Assembly (NCBI RefSeq): GCF_000368785.1
Contig: NZ_KB849688.1
Span: 314,943 to 378,942 of the forward strand
DNA from: Acinetobacter towneri DSM 14962 = CIP 107472
GTDB taxonomy: Bacteria > Pseudomonadota > Gammaproteobacteria > Pseudomonadales > Moraxellaceae
Length of the DNA stretch: 64,000 nt
Direction of reading: 5' to 3'
Both the position numbers and the translations under genes were made by a program. The notes below the pieces were generated by a model. The model worked only from the letters and a program-made list of their open reading frames with translations. It was not told the DNA's origin and made no database searches. This document shows positions 1 through 9,706 of this stretch, in pieces. Position 1 is the first letter of the stretch, and each line of letters begins with the position of its first letter.

Positions 1-2044
1 GTGGTTCTTCACCCTCAGCTGCTTTTACACGCACCCAAGTTCCATCACCCTGCAACAGCCACGCCTGTTGATTGTCTTGCATGTAGGTCAATAAACCTTG
101 CTCATAAATACGCTTTTTCAAAGCTGGATCTTCAATTGGGAAACACGCTTCAACGCGGTTAAATAAGTTACGATCCATCCAGTCAGCACTTGAACAATAA
201 ATACGTGGATTGCCATTATTAGAGAAATAATAGACACGGGTATGTTCAAGGAAACGTCCGACAATCGAACGCACACGGATATTTTCCGATAAGCCCGGCA
301 AACCTGGGCGCAAGCAGCAAATTGAACGGATGATGAGATCAATTTGCACACCCGCCTGAGACGCCTCGTACAATTTATTGATCAATTGCATTTCAGTCAG
401 TGCATTCACTTTCACAATAATTTGTGCGGGCTTACCTGCTTTAGCATTGGCAATTTCTTCATCAATATAATTCACCAACTGTGCGTGCAGGGTAAATGGT
501 GCATGCAACAACTTTTTCAGTTTTGCCATTTTACCCATGCCTGTTAGCTCTTGGAAAATACGATGCACATCTTCACACAGCTCTTTGTCTGTGGTCAGTA
601 AACCATAGTCGGTATAAATACGCGCATTGCCTGCGTGGTAGTTACCTGTGCCTAAATGTACATAACGCACCAATTTATTATTTTCACGGCGCACCACCAA
701 AATCATTTTGGCGTGGGTTTTATACCCCACAATACCGTACACAACCACAGCGCCCGCTTCTTGCAACACGTTAGCCACAGCAATGTTAGATTCTTCATCA
801 AAACGTGCACGCAGTTCAATCACCGCAGTCACTTCTTTACCGTTTCGTGCAGCCTCTGCAAGCACTTGTACAATTTCAGAATCTGCGCCACTACGATATA
901 AAGTTTGTTTGATTGCCAAGACTTGTGGATCACGTGCAGCTTCACGCAGCAAGTTAATCACGGGTGCAAAAGATTCAAACGGATGGTGTAATAAAATGTC
1001 TTGCTTTTGCATCGCTGAAAAAATATTTTCAGACTTTTTTAACACCTTTGGAATGGCGGGTGTATGTGAATCATAACGTAAATGTGGACGTTTAAAATTA
1101 GACAATAAACGCGCCAAGTTCACTGGGCCATCTACTTTATAAAGTTGCTCTTTTTCAAGATCAAACTCATCTAACAAATAATCATAAATGGCTTTCGGGC
1201 AGTTTTGCGTTACTTCTAAACGTACCGCACGACCAAAACGGCGTGAGTTTAATTCGCCTTTTAGGGCTTTAGCCAAGTCTTCAACATCTTCATTTAAGGC
1301 CAAATCTGCATTACGGGTCACGCGGAATTGATAGCATCCTGTCGCAGTCATGCCTGGGAATAAGTCAGACACATGCTCATGAATAATTGCTGAAAGCATG
1401 ACGTGGTGCTCTTTACCGCCTGTAAGTTCATCGGGTAAACGCACTACACGTGGTAATGAACGAGGAGCAGGAACAACCGCCAAATCAATTTGACGACCAA
1501 AAGCATCTTTCCCTTCCAAAGTCACAATAAAGTTCAGGCTTTTATTGACCAAACGTGGGAATGGATGTGCAGGGTCTAGGCTAATTGGGGTTAATACAGG
1601 GGCAACTTGCTCTTGGAAATATTTTTTCACCCATGCCGATTGTGTAGGGGTTAATTCACCACGACGTAAGAAACAAATGTCTTCTTCACGTAATTTTGGC
1701 AAAATTTCCTGATTTAAAATACGGTACTGGCGTTCAATAGCAGCATGTGCTGTTTTAGAAATTTGATCTAACACTTGTTTAGGTGTTAAACCATCTGGGC
1801 TTCGGCTTTCATTGCCCAAGTCCAATTGTTCCATCATGCCCGCAACACGAATTTCAAAAAACTCATCCAAGTTACGTGAAAAAATCAGCAGGAAGTTCAT
1901 GCGTTCCAACAAAGGATGCAACGGATCGACAGCTTGCTCAAGCACGCGCAAATGGAAATCTAAAATAGACAGTTCGCGGTTAATGTAGCGATCATTATAT
2001 GTATATTCTGTTTGCGCAGGAGTCGCGCCTGTTGCCGTATTCAT
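1..2044 (-). CDS. ppk1: Polyphosphate kinase 1 (3' end cut by window edge)
   Basis: Transfers the gamma phosphate of ATP to growing inorganic polyphosphate at the membrane. About 681 codons are visible and the stop lies left of position 1. The start reads [14 protein letters not shown], followed by the PPK N-terminal domain ([10 protein letters not shown]). The catalytic histidine of the phosphorylated-enzyme mechanism lies in the segment THAKM, and a second conserved histidine in [10 protein letters not shown]. The family is usually about 690 residues, so only a few codons are missing. It is transcribed in the same direction as mtgA, 133 nt downstream of it, with a terminator between them, so it probably has its own promoter. 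A weak PHO-like half site lies upstream (2089-2106). Identification is secure. Confidence 0.97.
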   Translation of the reverse strand, partial: MNTATGATPAQTEYTYNDRYINRELSILDFHLRVLEQAVDPLHPLLERMNFLLIFSRNLDEFFEIRVAGMMEQLDLGNESRSPDGLTPKQVLDQISKTAHAAIERQYRILNQEILPKLREEDICFLRRGELTPTQSAWVKKYFQEQVAPVLTPISLDPAHPFPRLVNKSLNFIVTLEGKDAFGRQIDLAVVPAPRSLPRVVRLPDELTGGKEHHVMLSAIIHEHVSDLFPGMTATGCYQFRVTRNADLALNEDVEDLAKALKGELNSRRFGRAVRLEVTQNCPKAIYDYLLDEFDLEKEQLYKVDGPVNLARLLSNFKRPHLRYDSHTPAIPKVLKKSENIFSAMQKQDILLHHPFESFAPVINLLREAARDPQVLAIKQTLYRSGADSEIVQVLAEAARNGKEVTAVIELRARFDEESNIAVANVLQEAGAVVVYGIVGYKTHAKMILVVRRENNKLVRYVHLGTGNYHAGNARIYTDYGLLTTDKELCEDVHRIFQELTGMGKMAKLKKLLHAPFTLHAQLVNYIDEEIANAKAGKPAQIIVKVNALTEMQLINKLYEASQAGVQIDLIIRSICCLRPGLPGLSENIRVRSIVGRFLEHTRVYYFSNNGNPRIYCSSADWMDRNLFNRVEACFPIEDPALKKRIYEQGLLTYMQDNQQAWLLQGDGTWVRVKAAEGEEP

Positions 2045-2111
2045 ACCCACCTATGCTTTTTTAAAATGTTTGGCACTGCTACAAGTATGCTTCAATTTTG
2101 TGACATTTTCA

Positions 2112-2138
2112 TAAAAAAAGCCTAAAAAATTAGGCTTT
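2112..2138 (-). terminator. Rho-independent terminator of mtgA
   Basis: On the minus strand AAAGCCTAA and TTAGGCTTT form a stem followed by a T run. It lies just past the mtgA stop and upstream of ppk1, separating the two transcripts. Confidence 0.8.
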
Positions 2139-2177
2139 GTGGATATTTTCACATTTTATAGTTTGTTTTCGCTCAAT

Positions 2178-2852
2178 TTAGGGAATTTCCGCATAACGCA
2201 TATAGCGCTGCACCATCTGTTTACGGGCTTTTAATGCCCCCGCATTACGATGTTCCTGAAAATATTTTGGATTGGTTAAAATCGCAGCCAAGAAAATTGC
2301 TTGATCACGGCTTAAACTTTTTGCACTTTTGCCAAAATAATGCTGTGCCGCAGCTTCGGCACCATAAATATTATCGCCAAATTCTACCGAGTTGAGATAG
2401 ACCTCTAAAATACGCTGCTTTGACCACATGCGTTCCATCATCCATGTCGCCACAACTTCTTGCCCTTTACGCAAAAAAGATCGCTTATTGTATAAAAACA
2501 AATTCTTGGCGAGCTGCTGAGAAATTGTGGAACCACCTGCAACAACCTTGCCTTCATCTTTGTTCCGTTCCAGCGCAGTTTGAATACCTTCCCAGTCAAA
2601 GCCATGATGTTGCATAAATTTGCCATCTTCGGCAGTCACCACAGCTCGCTTTAAATTATCACTGAGTTGGTCATAGTCGCGCCATTGATGTTGTATAGGC
2701 TTACTCGGTTCAGCCCAATAATCCAAACGCATCATCATGGTCGATTGCACAGGCTGCGTACGCCACCACACCAAGCTGCTAAAAATCCATAATTGAACCA
2801 AAAGCACCACACTGACAAGAATTAACAAAGTTCGTATAAAAAAAGCTTTCAT
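2178..2852 (-). CDS. mtgA: Monofunctional peptidoglycan glycosyltransferase MtgA
   Basis: Polymerises lipid II into glycan strands at the outer face of the inner membrane. The 224-residue length fits the family. One N-terminal membrane anchor (about residues 5-30) precedes a GT51 domain with the hallmark segments [16 protein letters not shown] (catalytic Glu) and [15 protein letters not shown]. No transpeptidase domain follows, which separates it from bifunctional PBPs. It is divergent from the rhomboid gene at 2929, leaving a 76-nt shared upstream region. The mtgA-ppk order is the one I recall for Acinetobacter. Confidence 0.95.
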   Translation of the reverse strand: MKAFFIRTLLILVSVVLLVQLWIFSSLVWWRTQPVQSTMMMRLDYWAEPSKPIQHQWRDYDQLSDNLKRAVVTAEDGKFMQHHGFDWEGIQTALERNKDEGKVVAGGSTISQQLAKNLFLYNKRSFLRKGQEVVATWMMERMWSKQRILEVYLNSVEFGDNIYGAEAAAQHYFGKSAKSLSRDQAIFLAAILTNPKYFQEHRNAGALKARKQMVQRYMRYAEIP

Positions 2853-2928
2853 CTTGGTGCATGGCTCCTGAAGCGTTATTTTTTCGTGTTAAGCTTAGAT
2901 TGATCACTACGACACAATATTCAAATAT

Positions 2929-3744
2929 ATGTCCCAACATCCCCCAAACCTGCGCAACAATAAAGTTGAAATTCACCTGTGGTGGATTACCGCAGCCCTG
3001 ATTGCAATAAACGTGGCTTTGTTTGCATGGCAAGTGCTCAACGGCATGAACATTAGCAATCCTAGCCCGCAAGATGCAATACGCTGGGGTGCTGATTATG
3101 CACCTTTAACCTTTTTGGCGGAACCCATTCGCCTGTTCAGCAGCATGTTTTTTCATTTCGGTTTAGTACATTTAATGTTAAATATGTGGGCATTGTATAT
3201 TTTTGGCAGCGTCAGTGAACAGTTGTTTGGGCGTGTCTATTTTATAGTGTTATATGTTTGCGCAGGTTTGATGGGTAGCCTGCTTAGTGGCTATGTCAGC
3301 ATTCAAGACAGCTATACCCTGCTCGAACAAGGTGTCGCTAATCCAAAGCTGTTACCTAGCGTGGGTGCAGGTGCATCGGGTGCAGTGATGGGACTTGGAG
3401 CTGCACTGACGGTATTGGCGTTATTGCCCCAATTACCTCGCCAAAAATTTCTGTTGGATGGCAAGACTTTGGTGATGGTGATGGCACTGAACTTAGGTAT
3501 GGGCTTTATGATCAGTGGCATTAATAATGCTGCACATATTGGCGGCATGCTCATGGGCGCAGCCATGACACTCATTTGGTACCTTGGACAACGCAGCAAA
3601 CACAGTAACTTAGTGAACAGTTTTGCGATGCTCCTTGCACCATTGGGTTGTGCTGCATTTTACTGGTATTGCCATAAACTGCTTGCTCCAATTCAACCCC
3701 TTTGGCAAGAACTGCTTAGCATGATGCAACGCAGTCTGGGTTGA
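2929..3744 (+). CDS. Rhomboid family intramembrane serine protease
   Basis: Membrane protease predicted to cut transmembrane substrates within the bilayer. The 271-residue protein has about six hydrophobic segments, the GxSG nucleophile motif GASG (Ser150), and the catalytic His203 in NNAAHIGG. The conserved HxxxN pair in loop 1/TM2 appears as HFGLVHLMLN. A second, shorter rhomboid lies at 11590, so the chromosome has at least two paralogues within 9 kb. Substrate is unknown. No clear Shine-Dalgarno is seen, but this ATG is the only one that keeps the first membrane segment whole. Confidence 0.9.
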   Translation: MSQHPPNLRNNKVEIHLWWITAALIAINVALFAWQVLNGMNISNPSPQDAIRWGADYAPLTFLAEPIRLFSSMFFHFGLVHLMLNMWALYIFGSVSEQLFGRVYFIVLYVCAGLMGSLLSGYVSIQDSYTLLEQGVANPKLLPSVGAGASGAVMGLGAALTVLALLPQLPRQKFLLDGKTLVMVMALNLGMGFMISGINNAAHIGGMLMGAAMTLIWYLGQRSKHSNLVNSFAMLLAPLGCAAFYWYCHKLLAPIQPLWQELLSMMQRSLG

Positions 3745-3790
3745 ACAATCAACCTTTACAGCAAGTAAAACAACATCAACTAGAGATGAA

Positions 3791-6280
3791 TCAGGACTGA
3801 TTCATCTCCCTTAAACTTTGCAGTGGCGGAATATCGCATAAATAACTTAAACGATAACGTCCAATCAAGGCACACAGCACGGTCATAAATACAGGCAAAA
3901 TCAGCCAGATTTCCCAATGTGGTTGCAGCATTAAATCCATGCGGTAACTGGCAACAGCACTAATGACTTCGGCAAATAAACACGCCACTATTCCCGCTAT
4001 AAAGCCCATAAAACCGATTTCCAGACTCAACATACGTTTGAGTTTTTGTTTAGAACTACCAAAAGAACGCAGTAATGCGACTTCGCGTTTGCGCTCATCC
4101 ATCAGCAAGTTTAAACACGCGATTAATACCAACAGCCCAGACACACTCACCAAAATGGCTAAAATGGTGATGATCTGCACCAACACATTCACAATGCGTT
4201 TAATTTCATCCAAAATTAGGCTGACATCAATAAACACTGTGTTGGCAAATTGCTGAATCAATTGAATTAGTTTCGGTTTATCTGCTTCAGGCACATAGAA
4301 ACTGCCCAAATAACTGCCTGCATTTTCATCCATAGTGTGCGGTGAAAAAATAAAGAAAAAATTTGGACTAAAGCTTTCCCACTCCACCGTACGCAGATTA
4401 ATCACTTCGGCTTCAAGTATGCCTTCAGGCAAACTAAAACTGAGTCGATCACCAATTTGAATGCCCAACTCGGCAGCCGTATCTGCTTCTACTGACACTT
4501 GTCCCACTGCACTGAAATTGGCTTGCCCATTTACAATGATATTATCGGCAGGATAACGGTCAGACTGTGTCAGGTTGAGTTCGCGTCTTAACGTATTGCT
4601 TTGCTGAATTAAGGCGTCGGCAAAAGGTTGATCATTTTTGGCGACCAAACGCCCGCGTATATTTGGATAAAGTGGCGTGCTGTGCCACTGCTGCTGCGTT
4701 AATTGTTGTTGAAACTCAGGCATATCAAACGGTGGCAAGCCGTAAACAAACTGATTGGGTGTTCCTTCGGGCAATTGCTGCTGCCAACGATCTAGCAGGT
4801 CGGTACGCAACACTGCAAGTACCGTAATTAAACTTAATCCTAAAGCCAATGCAGTAATTTGAAATGCCGTGACAGCAGGCGCACGAATATACGCTGCGAG
4901 TCTGCCTTTAGAATGACGCAATAATTTTAATAAACTCCACACCACTCCATACAGCAATACGCACAGCGCAATAATCGCACCAATCACCCATGTACTAAGC
5001 ACTAAACTTTCGGTCAAGACCACACAAAATACGATTAGACTTAGCGTCCCTGTAAGCAACATCCACCACCAAGCGCGCATGCTTTTGTCTTGTTGGCGAA
5101 TCACGCGAATCGGTGCGGTATTCAGCAATTGCAATAAATTAGGCAGCACAAAACCCAACAACACCACAGCACTGGTGAGCATGGCGATTGGCAATGGCCC
5201 AAGCAACATTGCCATGGCTGAAAATTGAATTTCCAGGTGCGGAATCAGTTGCAGCATGATTTGCAACAAAGCATAGCCCAACGTCACGCCCAAAATACTG
5301 CCAATGCCCATAGCGATAATTAAGACCAAAGCAAGCAAAGCCAAATAAGCGGCTAAAATTTGTCGTTTACTTGCACCAATACAACGTAATAAGGCGATAT
5401 GATCCTGATTTTGTTGCACATAGCGCTGACTGGTCAAACCAATCGCAATCCCACACAATAAAATGGTCAGGATGTTAGCCAACTGTAAAAAGGTATCTAA
5501 ATTGGCAATGGGGCGCATTAAGCGAGTATTGCCTTCACTGGCATTGCGTAGTCTTAAACTACTTTGTTCTTCAAAGTTTTGTTCAGGGCTGGCCGTTTGC
5601 TGTGCCTGTGCAGGCTGTTGTGTATGTGTTTTAAAGTACTGCTCAAAATTTTGTGTATCTTTGGCGCTGCCTGCCAACAACAAACGGTAATCTATGCGGC
5701 TACCCACTTGAATCGCGTGGGTACGTGCCACATCGGCCTGTGAAATAATTACTGTCGGCGAAAAACCTGAAAAACCGAGTTCCTGATTGGAGTCATGTTC
5801 AATTTTGGCAGTTACGGTAAATGCTGCATCGGCAATATTTACTGTTTCACCCAGTTTAACGTGAAGTAAATCCATAGCACGTTGGCTTAGCCAAATTTCG
5901 CCAGACTGAATCTTGTCCGCTGCAGGACTGACCCGTAATTCACCGCGTAACGGAAAATTGTGCTCAATCGCTTTGACATTCACCATCACAAATTGTGCTT
6001 GAGTATGTGCCATCGAACTAAATACAGTCACATGCGACTGTTGTAACTGATGTGCAGTCGCCTGATCCTGCCAGTCTTGCGCAATGGGCTCATTGTCACT
6101 CAGGACTAAATCACCCGCCAACATTTCTGCCGCTTGCAACGCTACCGCATTTTGAATTTGTTCATTGCTAAACTTTAAGGCCGTGGTCGCACTAATCGCT
6201 AAAGTCAGCGCAATAATCAGTAAATATACACCACTGCTTTTAAAACTCTGCTTTAACAGCGGATGAAATAATGCGTTCAT
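3791..6280 (-). CDS. ABC transporter permease, YbbP/FtsX-like
   Basis: The 829-residue membrane protein has the MacB/FtsX layout. There is an N-terminal membrane segment, a large periplasmic region, three membrane helices near residues 265-370, a second membrane block and periplasmic region, and three helices at the C-terminus (ILAILVSVSGLLVLIACL onward). The cytoplasmic FtsX signature appears twice (IALLRCIGASKRQI and VALLRSFGSSKQKL). It lies one base downstream of its ATPase gene (6282), so they form an operon. By family it resembles E. coli YbbP, whose partner YbbA and neighbour TesA are both present here. It probably moves or releases lipophilic molecules rather than importing solutes. 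The substrate is not known. Confidence 0.9.
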   Translation of the reverse strand: MNALFHPLLKQSFKSSGVYLLIIALTLAISATTALKFSNEQIQNAVALQAAEMLAGDLVLSDNEPIAQDWQDQATAHQLQQSHVTVFSSMAHTQAQFVMVNVKAIEHNFPLRGELRVSPAADKIQSGEIWLSQRAMDLLHVKLGETVNIADAAFTVTAKIEHDSNQELGFSGFSPTVIISQADVARTHAIQVGSRIDYRLLLAGSAKDTQNFEQYFKTHTQQPAQAQQTASPEQNFEEQSSLRLRNASEGNTRLMRPIANLDTFLQLANILTILLCGIAIGLTSQRYVQQNQDHIALLRCIGASKRQILAAYLALLALVLIIAMGIGSILGVTLGYALLQIMLQLIPHLEIQFSAMAMLLGPLPIAMLTSAVVLLGFVLPNLLQLLNTAPIRVIRQQDKSMRAWWWMLLTGTLSLIVFCVVLTESLVLSTWVIGAIIALCVLLYGVVWSLLKLLRHSKGRLAAYIRAPAVTAFQITALALGLSLITVLAVLRTDLLDRWQQQLPEGTPNQFVYGLPPFDMPEFQQQLTQQQWHSTPLYPNIRGRLVAKNDQPFADALIQQSNTLRRELNLTQSDRYPADNIIVNGQANFSAVGQVSVEADTAAELGIQIGDRLSFSLPEGILEAEVINLRTVEWESFSPNFFFIFSPHTMDENAGSYLGSFYVPEADKPKLIQLIQQFANTVFIDVSLILDEIKRIVNVLVQIITILAILVSVSGLLVLIACLNLLMDERKREVALLRSFGSSKQKLKRMLSLEIGFMGFIAGIVACLFAEVISAVASYRMDLMLQPHWEIWLILPVFMTVLCALIGRYRLSYLCDIPPLQSLREMNQS

Positions 6281-6281
6281 T

Positions 6282-7031
6282 TCATCCTCCTGTTATGGCA
6301 GCAGTTGGCTTAGCTGCAAATTGCTCAACCAATTGCCCATCAATTAAGGCATAGTGACGCTGACATTGTGCCGCCAGTTTCGGGTCATGCGTGACCAACA
6401 CCAAAGTTGTGCCCAACTCGCGGTTCAACTCAAATAGCAATTGCTCAATTTCAGTTGCAGTTTCACCATCCAAATTTCCTGTCGGCTCATCGGCAAAAAT
6501 AATTTTAGGTTCACGAATTAAAGCACGTGCAATGGCGACACGTTGTTGCTCGCCTCCCGAAAGCACTTTCGGCGTTTGCTGTGCTTGTCGTTCTAAACCC
6601 ACACGTTTCAGCAAGTTGAGGGCTTTTTGTTCTGCCTCTGCATATTTAAATTTTTCCTGCAAACGTAGTGGCAACATCACATTTTCCAGTGCCGTCAAAT
6701 GCGGCAATAACTGAAATGACTGGAACACAAAACCAATATGCTTTAAACGAACTTCTGCACGTTGTTCTTCGTTTAATTCTGCAATTGACTCACCACATAC
6801 CACCAATTTTCCACTGCTGGCCTGATCTAATGTTGCCAAAATACCCAATAAGGTCGATTTTCCTGAACCCGAACGACCTGTAATGGCCACTTGTTCACCT
6901 TCCTGAATATCGAAGTTTAAATTCTCAAAAATGGTCAATTGTTTTTGTGCAAGTTGTATCTTTTGTGTCAAATTTTGGGCAGAAATAATCGTTTGTGGCA
7001 TGATATTAGATTCTTTAGTGTTTTGAGTCAT
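6282..7031 (-). CDS. ybbA: ABC transporter ATP-binding protein, YbbA-like
   Basis: ATPase partner of the permease at 3791. It has Walker A (GRSGSGKST), the signature LSGGEQQRVAIARAL and Walker B with FADEPTGNLDG, typical of the LolD/MacB group. I chose the ATG at 7031 (249 residues), which has GGGAAA five bases upstream. An ATG at 7001 and a TTG at 7049 are alternatives. The TTG would overlap the divergent tesA start. ybbA and tesA are divergent with their 5' ends touching, as in E. coli, so their promoters must overlap each other's coding DNA. Confidence 0.92.
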   Translation of the reverse strand: MTQNTKESNIMPQTIISAQNLTQKIQLAQKQLTIFENLNFDIQEGEQVAITGRSGSGKSTLLGILATLDQASSGKLVVCGESIAELNEEQRAEVRLKHIGFVFQSFQLLPHLTALENVMLPLRLQEKFKYAEAEQKALNLLKRVGLERQAQQTPKVLSGGEQQRVAIARALIREPKIIFADEPTGNLDGETATEIEQLLFELNRELGTTLVLVTHDPKLAAQCQRHYALIDGQLVEQFAAKPTAAITGG

Positions 7032-7043
7032 ACGTTTCCCATT

Positions 7044-7673
7044 ATGCAAAATCGCAATCTAACTAGTCGTGTCTTCCCGCGTGTGTTGCTGCTCGGACTA
7101 TGTTTCAGCCCATTCGTGGTATCTGCAAAAACCATTATGATTGTAGGTGACAGCTTAAGTGCAGGTTACGGCATACAACCACAACAAGGTTGGGTTCACT
7201 TATTGCAAAAACGTTTAGAACAACAGTATCCGAAACAGCATAAAGTGGTCAATGCAAGTGTCAGTGGCGAAACCACCAGTGGTGCTTTGGCGCGTCTGCC
7301 TAAATTGCTGCAGACCCATCGTCCAGACGTTGTAGTCATTGAGTTAGGCGGAAATGATGGCTTGCGTGGACAACCGCCACAAATGATTCAAAAAAATTTA
7401 GCGAACTTAATTCAGCATAGCCAAAAAGCCAAAGCGAAAGTGGTGATTTTTGGGATGAAAATGCCGCCAAATTACGGCTCGGCGTATAGCAAAGCATTTG
7501 AAAATAACTATAAAGTGGTGAGTCAGCAATATAAAGTCAAATTACTGCCATTTTTTATGGAAGGTATAGCGGGCAATAAGCAATTGATGCAAAAAGATTT
7601 AATTCATCCAAATGCCAAAGCTCAGCCTATTTTGCTAAATAATGCTTATCCATATATCAAAGGCGCTTTATAA
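7044..7673 (+). CDS. tesA: TesA-type GDSL lysophospholipase/thioesterase
   Basis: Periplasmic SGNH hydrolase that cleaves acyl-CoA thioesters, lysophospholipids and arylesters in the homologues. From the ATG at 7044 the protein is 209 residues, with a signal peptide (LLLGLCFSPFVVSA) followed at once by the nucleophile block GDSLSAGYG (Ser37). The oxyanion block GGNDGLRG and the catalytic Asp/His in DLIHPN are present. The longer reading frame from 6939 would spoil the signal peptide. It is divergent from ybbA/ybbP, the same pairing as in enterobacteria. The stop codon lies inside the hairpin at 7659-7682. Confidence 0.94.
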   Translation: MQNRNLTSRVFPRVLLLGLCFSPFVVSAKTIMIVGDSLSAGYGIQPQQGWVHLLQKRLEQQYPKQHKVVNASVSGETTSGALARLPKLLQTHRPDVVVIELGGNDGLRGQPPQMIQKNLANLIQHSQKAKAKVVIFGMKMPPNYGSAYSKAFENNYKVVSQQYKVKLLPFFMEGIAGNKQLMQKDLIHPNAKAQPILLNNAYPYIKGAL

Positions 7674-7682
7674 AGCGCCTTT
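7659..7682. terminator. Perfect palindrome overlapping the tesA stop
   Basis: AAAGGCGCTTTA is followed directly by its reverse complement, a 24-nt perfect palindrome that includes the tesA stop codon. It may terminate transcription from both sides, but there is no long T run, so termination is uncertain. Confidence 0.45.
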
Positions 7683-7712
7683 GAGGAAAATCTAATTGCT
7701 GTGCGGTTCGGA

Positions 7713-8327
7713 TTAAAAATCAAAAAAAACCACTTCACCTGTTTCCAGTGAATATTCTGCACCGACTACTTTCAACTGACCTTGTTCAATCAGGTTTTCT
7801 AAAACTGCTGAACCATGACGCAATTGATTTACCGATGCAAATACATTGGAACGTACTGCATGCTTAGACAATTTCGCCAAATCATTTTTCAGTTCAGTCT
7901 GCATTAAGGTTTCAACTGAAGGGCGAACACGGTTCACAATCGACATTAAATTTGCCGATGGTGGACAGTCTGGGCACATTAAAGTATCAATTGTCGCTTG
8001 AATTGCACCACAGTGACTGTGTCCTAAGACAACAACCACAGCACAGTCATAACGCTCTGCCGCAAATTCAACACTACCTACCTGTGATGGCGCAACCACG
8101 TTGCCCGCAACACGAATTACAAAAAGATCACCCAATCCTTGGTCAAATACCATTTCTGCAGGAACACGTGAATCTGAACATCCTAAAATAATGGCAAATG
8201 GATTTTGGTCTTCTGCCATTTCTGCACGCTGTTGGTGCGACAATTGCTTCGGATGTCTGGTATCACCAGAAACAAAACGTTGGTTTCCTTGTTTAAGACG
8301 TTCTAAAGCTTCTTGAGCTGTTAGCAT
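7713..8327 (-). CDS. can: Beta-class carbonic anhydrase
   Basis: Interconverts CO2 and bicarbonate in the cytoplasm. The 204-residue protein has the zinc ligands and dyad of the beta class: Cys50-x-Asp52-x-Arg54 in GCSDSRVPAE, and His103 and Cys106 in GHSHCGA. The length is typical. It is convergent with tesA and divergent from the lipase gene at 8627, with about 300 nt of shared upstream DNA in which I see no further gene. Confidence 0.94.
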   Translation of the reverse strand: MLTAQEALERLKQGNQRFVSGDTRHPKQLSHQQRAEMAEDQNPFAIILGCSDSRVPAEMVFDQGLGDLFVIRVAGNVVAPSQVGSVEFAAERYDCAVVVVLGHSHCGAIQATIDTLMCPDCPPSANLMSIVNRVRPSVETLMQTELKNDLAKLSKHAVRSNVFASVNQLRHGSAVLENLIEQGQLKVVGAEYSLETGEVVFFDF

Positions 8328-8626
8328 TCTTGATTTACCACCGATCTTTGAAGTTGCGATATTCTAAAGCCAGTTTTTATGAATGTCACTTGCAAAAAAA
8401 TATGCAGCTGCGCTTTTCTTTATTCATTTTTGTTATAAATTTTTTCACTTTTTATTGAGATAGGTCACATTTTCTACCAATTTCAAAGCTTTGATCAAAA
8501 AAGCAAGGGATGACTTTCATTTTTAAACGCCTACAATAGACAGAATACACTTGTGCAATTAGACCTAAGAGCTAGTGCCTATCATTATTGGAGCCTGTTT
8601 TGGGTTCGTCAGGGGAAGACGTTTTC

Positions 8627-9688
8627 ATGATGAAATTTATTCGATCACGTTATCTACATACGACTTTATTGGCTTTGGGACTAAGTACATCTTGCCTTGT
8701 GCAAAGCGCTGCGCCCAATCCATATACCTTCACAAAAAACAATAACGCCAGTAACAGCAACGCAACTGAACTTAAACTATTACAAAATCATTTTCAGCAA
8801 CAGCGCAAACAAGCAGGACTAAGCTCTAAAAGCATTCGTGTTGGAGATGTCGTCTGGAGCTATAACGAAGGTGGCTCGCACAGCAAACCCACAATTTTAT
8901 TGATTCATGGTTTGGCAGGCACACGTGATAATTGGAACCGTGTCGCGCAATTTTTAACCCCACATTATCATGTGATTATTCCAGATTTACCCAATAGCGG
9001 TGACACCAAAACTCCAAGCAATTTTGATAATTCAGTTCCGAATGTAACTTCACAACTGCGTCAATTTATTGAAGCAATTGACTGTGAAGAAAACTTACAC
9101 GTGGCAGGACATTCTTTAGGCGGCTCAATTGCAACCGTGTATGCCTCGCAATATCCTTTTGATACGCAAAGTTTATTTTTACTCAATAGTGCAGGCATTT
9201 ATAAACTTGCTAATACGCCTTACACCAAAAATCCATTATCTTTAAATGACTTAATTGTGAGCAAACATGGCGATTTAGCCGACGTCGCCAAACAAATCAT
9301 GCAAAGCCCGCCTGCCATGACCTCACAAATTCAACATGCGCAAGAAGAAGTCCTGATTTCTCGCTCAGAACAAACCCGTAAAGCAATTGAGCAAATTGTC
9401 AAACTCAACCGTATTTATACTCCAGACTCATTTGCACGTTTAGCAGGATCAATTGAAGCACCGACCCTGATTTTATGGGGTAAGCAAGATCGCATTATTA
9501 ATGTTGAAGTGGCGAAGGAATTACAATCTTTACTCAAACGCGCCGAAACACCTGTGATTCTTAATAATGTTGGACACATGCCGTTATTGGAAGCTGAAAA
9601 ACAAGTCGCACAATATTATTTGCCGTTTCTGGCTAAAACTCAGAACCTAAAAAACCCACTTGCTGATAAACTGATTCCTCTAAATTAA
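8627..9688 (+). CDS. Secreted alpha/beta hydrolase, lipase/esterase-like
   Basis: Predicted exported serine hydrolase of 353 residues. A signal peptide (MKFIRS then LLALGLSTSCLVQSAA) precedes an alpha/beta-hydrolase fold with the oxyanion segment HGLAGTRDNW, the nucleophile elbow GHSLGGS (Ser163), a candidate acid in WGKQDRIINVE and the catalytic His in VGHMPLLE. I place the start at 8627, 10 nt after AGGGGA. A TTG start at 8588 would add residues before the signal peptide. The Cys in the signal region does not make a good lipobox. It is followed after 18 nt by the gene at 9707 and probably co-transcribed with it. Substrate is unknown. Confidence 0.85.
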   Translation: MMKFIRSRYLHTTLLALGLSTSCLVQSAAPNPYTFTKNNNASNSNATELKLLQNHFQQQRKQAGLSSKSIRVGDVVWSYNEGGSHSKPTILLIHGLAGTRDNWNRVAQFLTPHYHVIIPDLPNSGDTKTPSNFDNSVPNVTSQLRQFIEAIDCEENLHVAGHSLGGSIATVYASQYPFDTQSLFLLNSAGIYKLANTPYTKNPLSLNDLIVSKHGDLADVAKQIMQSPPAMTSQIQHAQEEVLISRSEQTRKAIEQIVKLNRIYTPDSFARLAGSIEAPTLILWGKQDRIINVEVAKELQSLLKRAETPVILNNVGHMPLLEAEKQVAQYYLPFLAKTQNLKNPLADKLIPLN

Positions 9689-9706
9689 TTATTATATAAA
9701 ACCTTC

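Noticed and set aside
2089..2106. PHO box upstream of ppk1
   Set aside because: On the minus strand ATGTCAC-AAAA-TTGAAGC has only one good half. Phosphate control of ppk is plausible, but the site is too weak to list as a feature.
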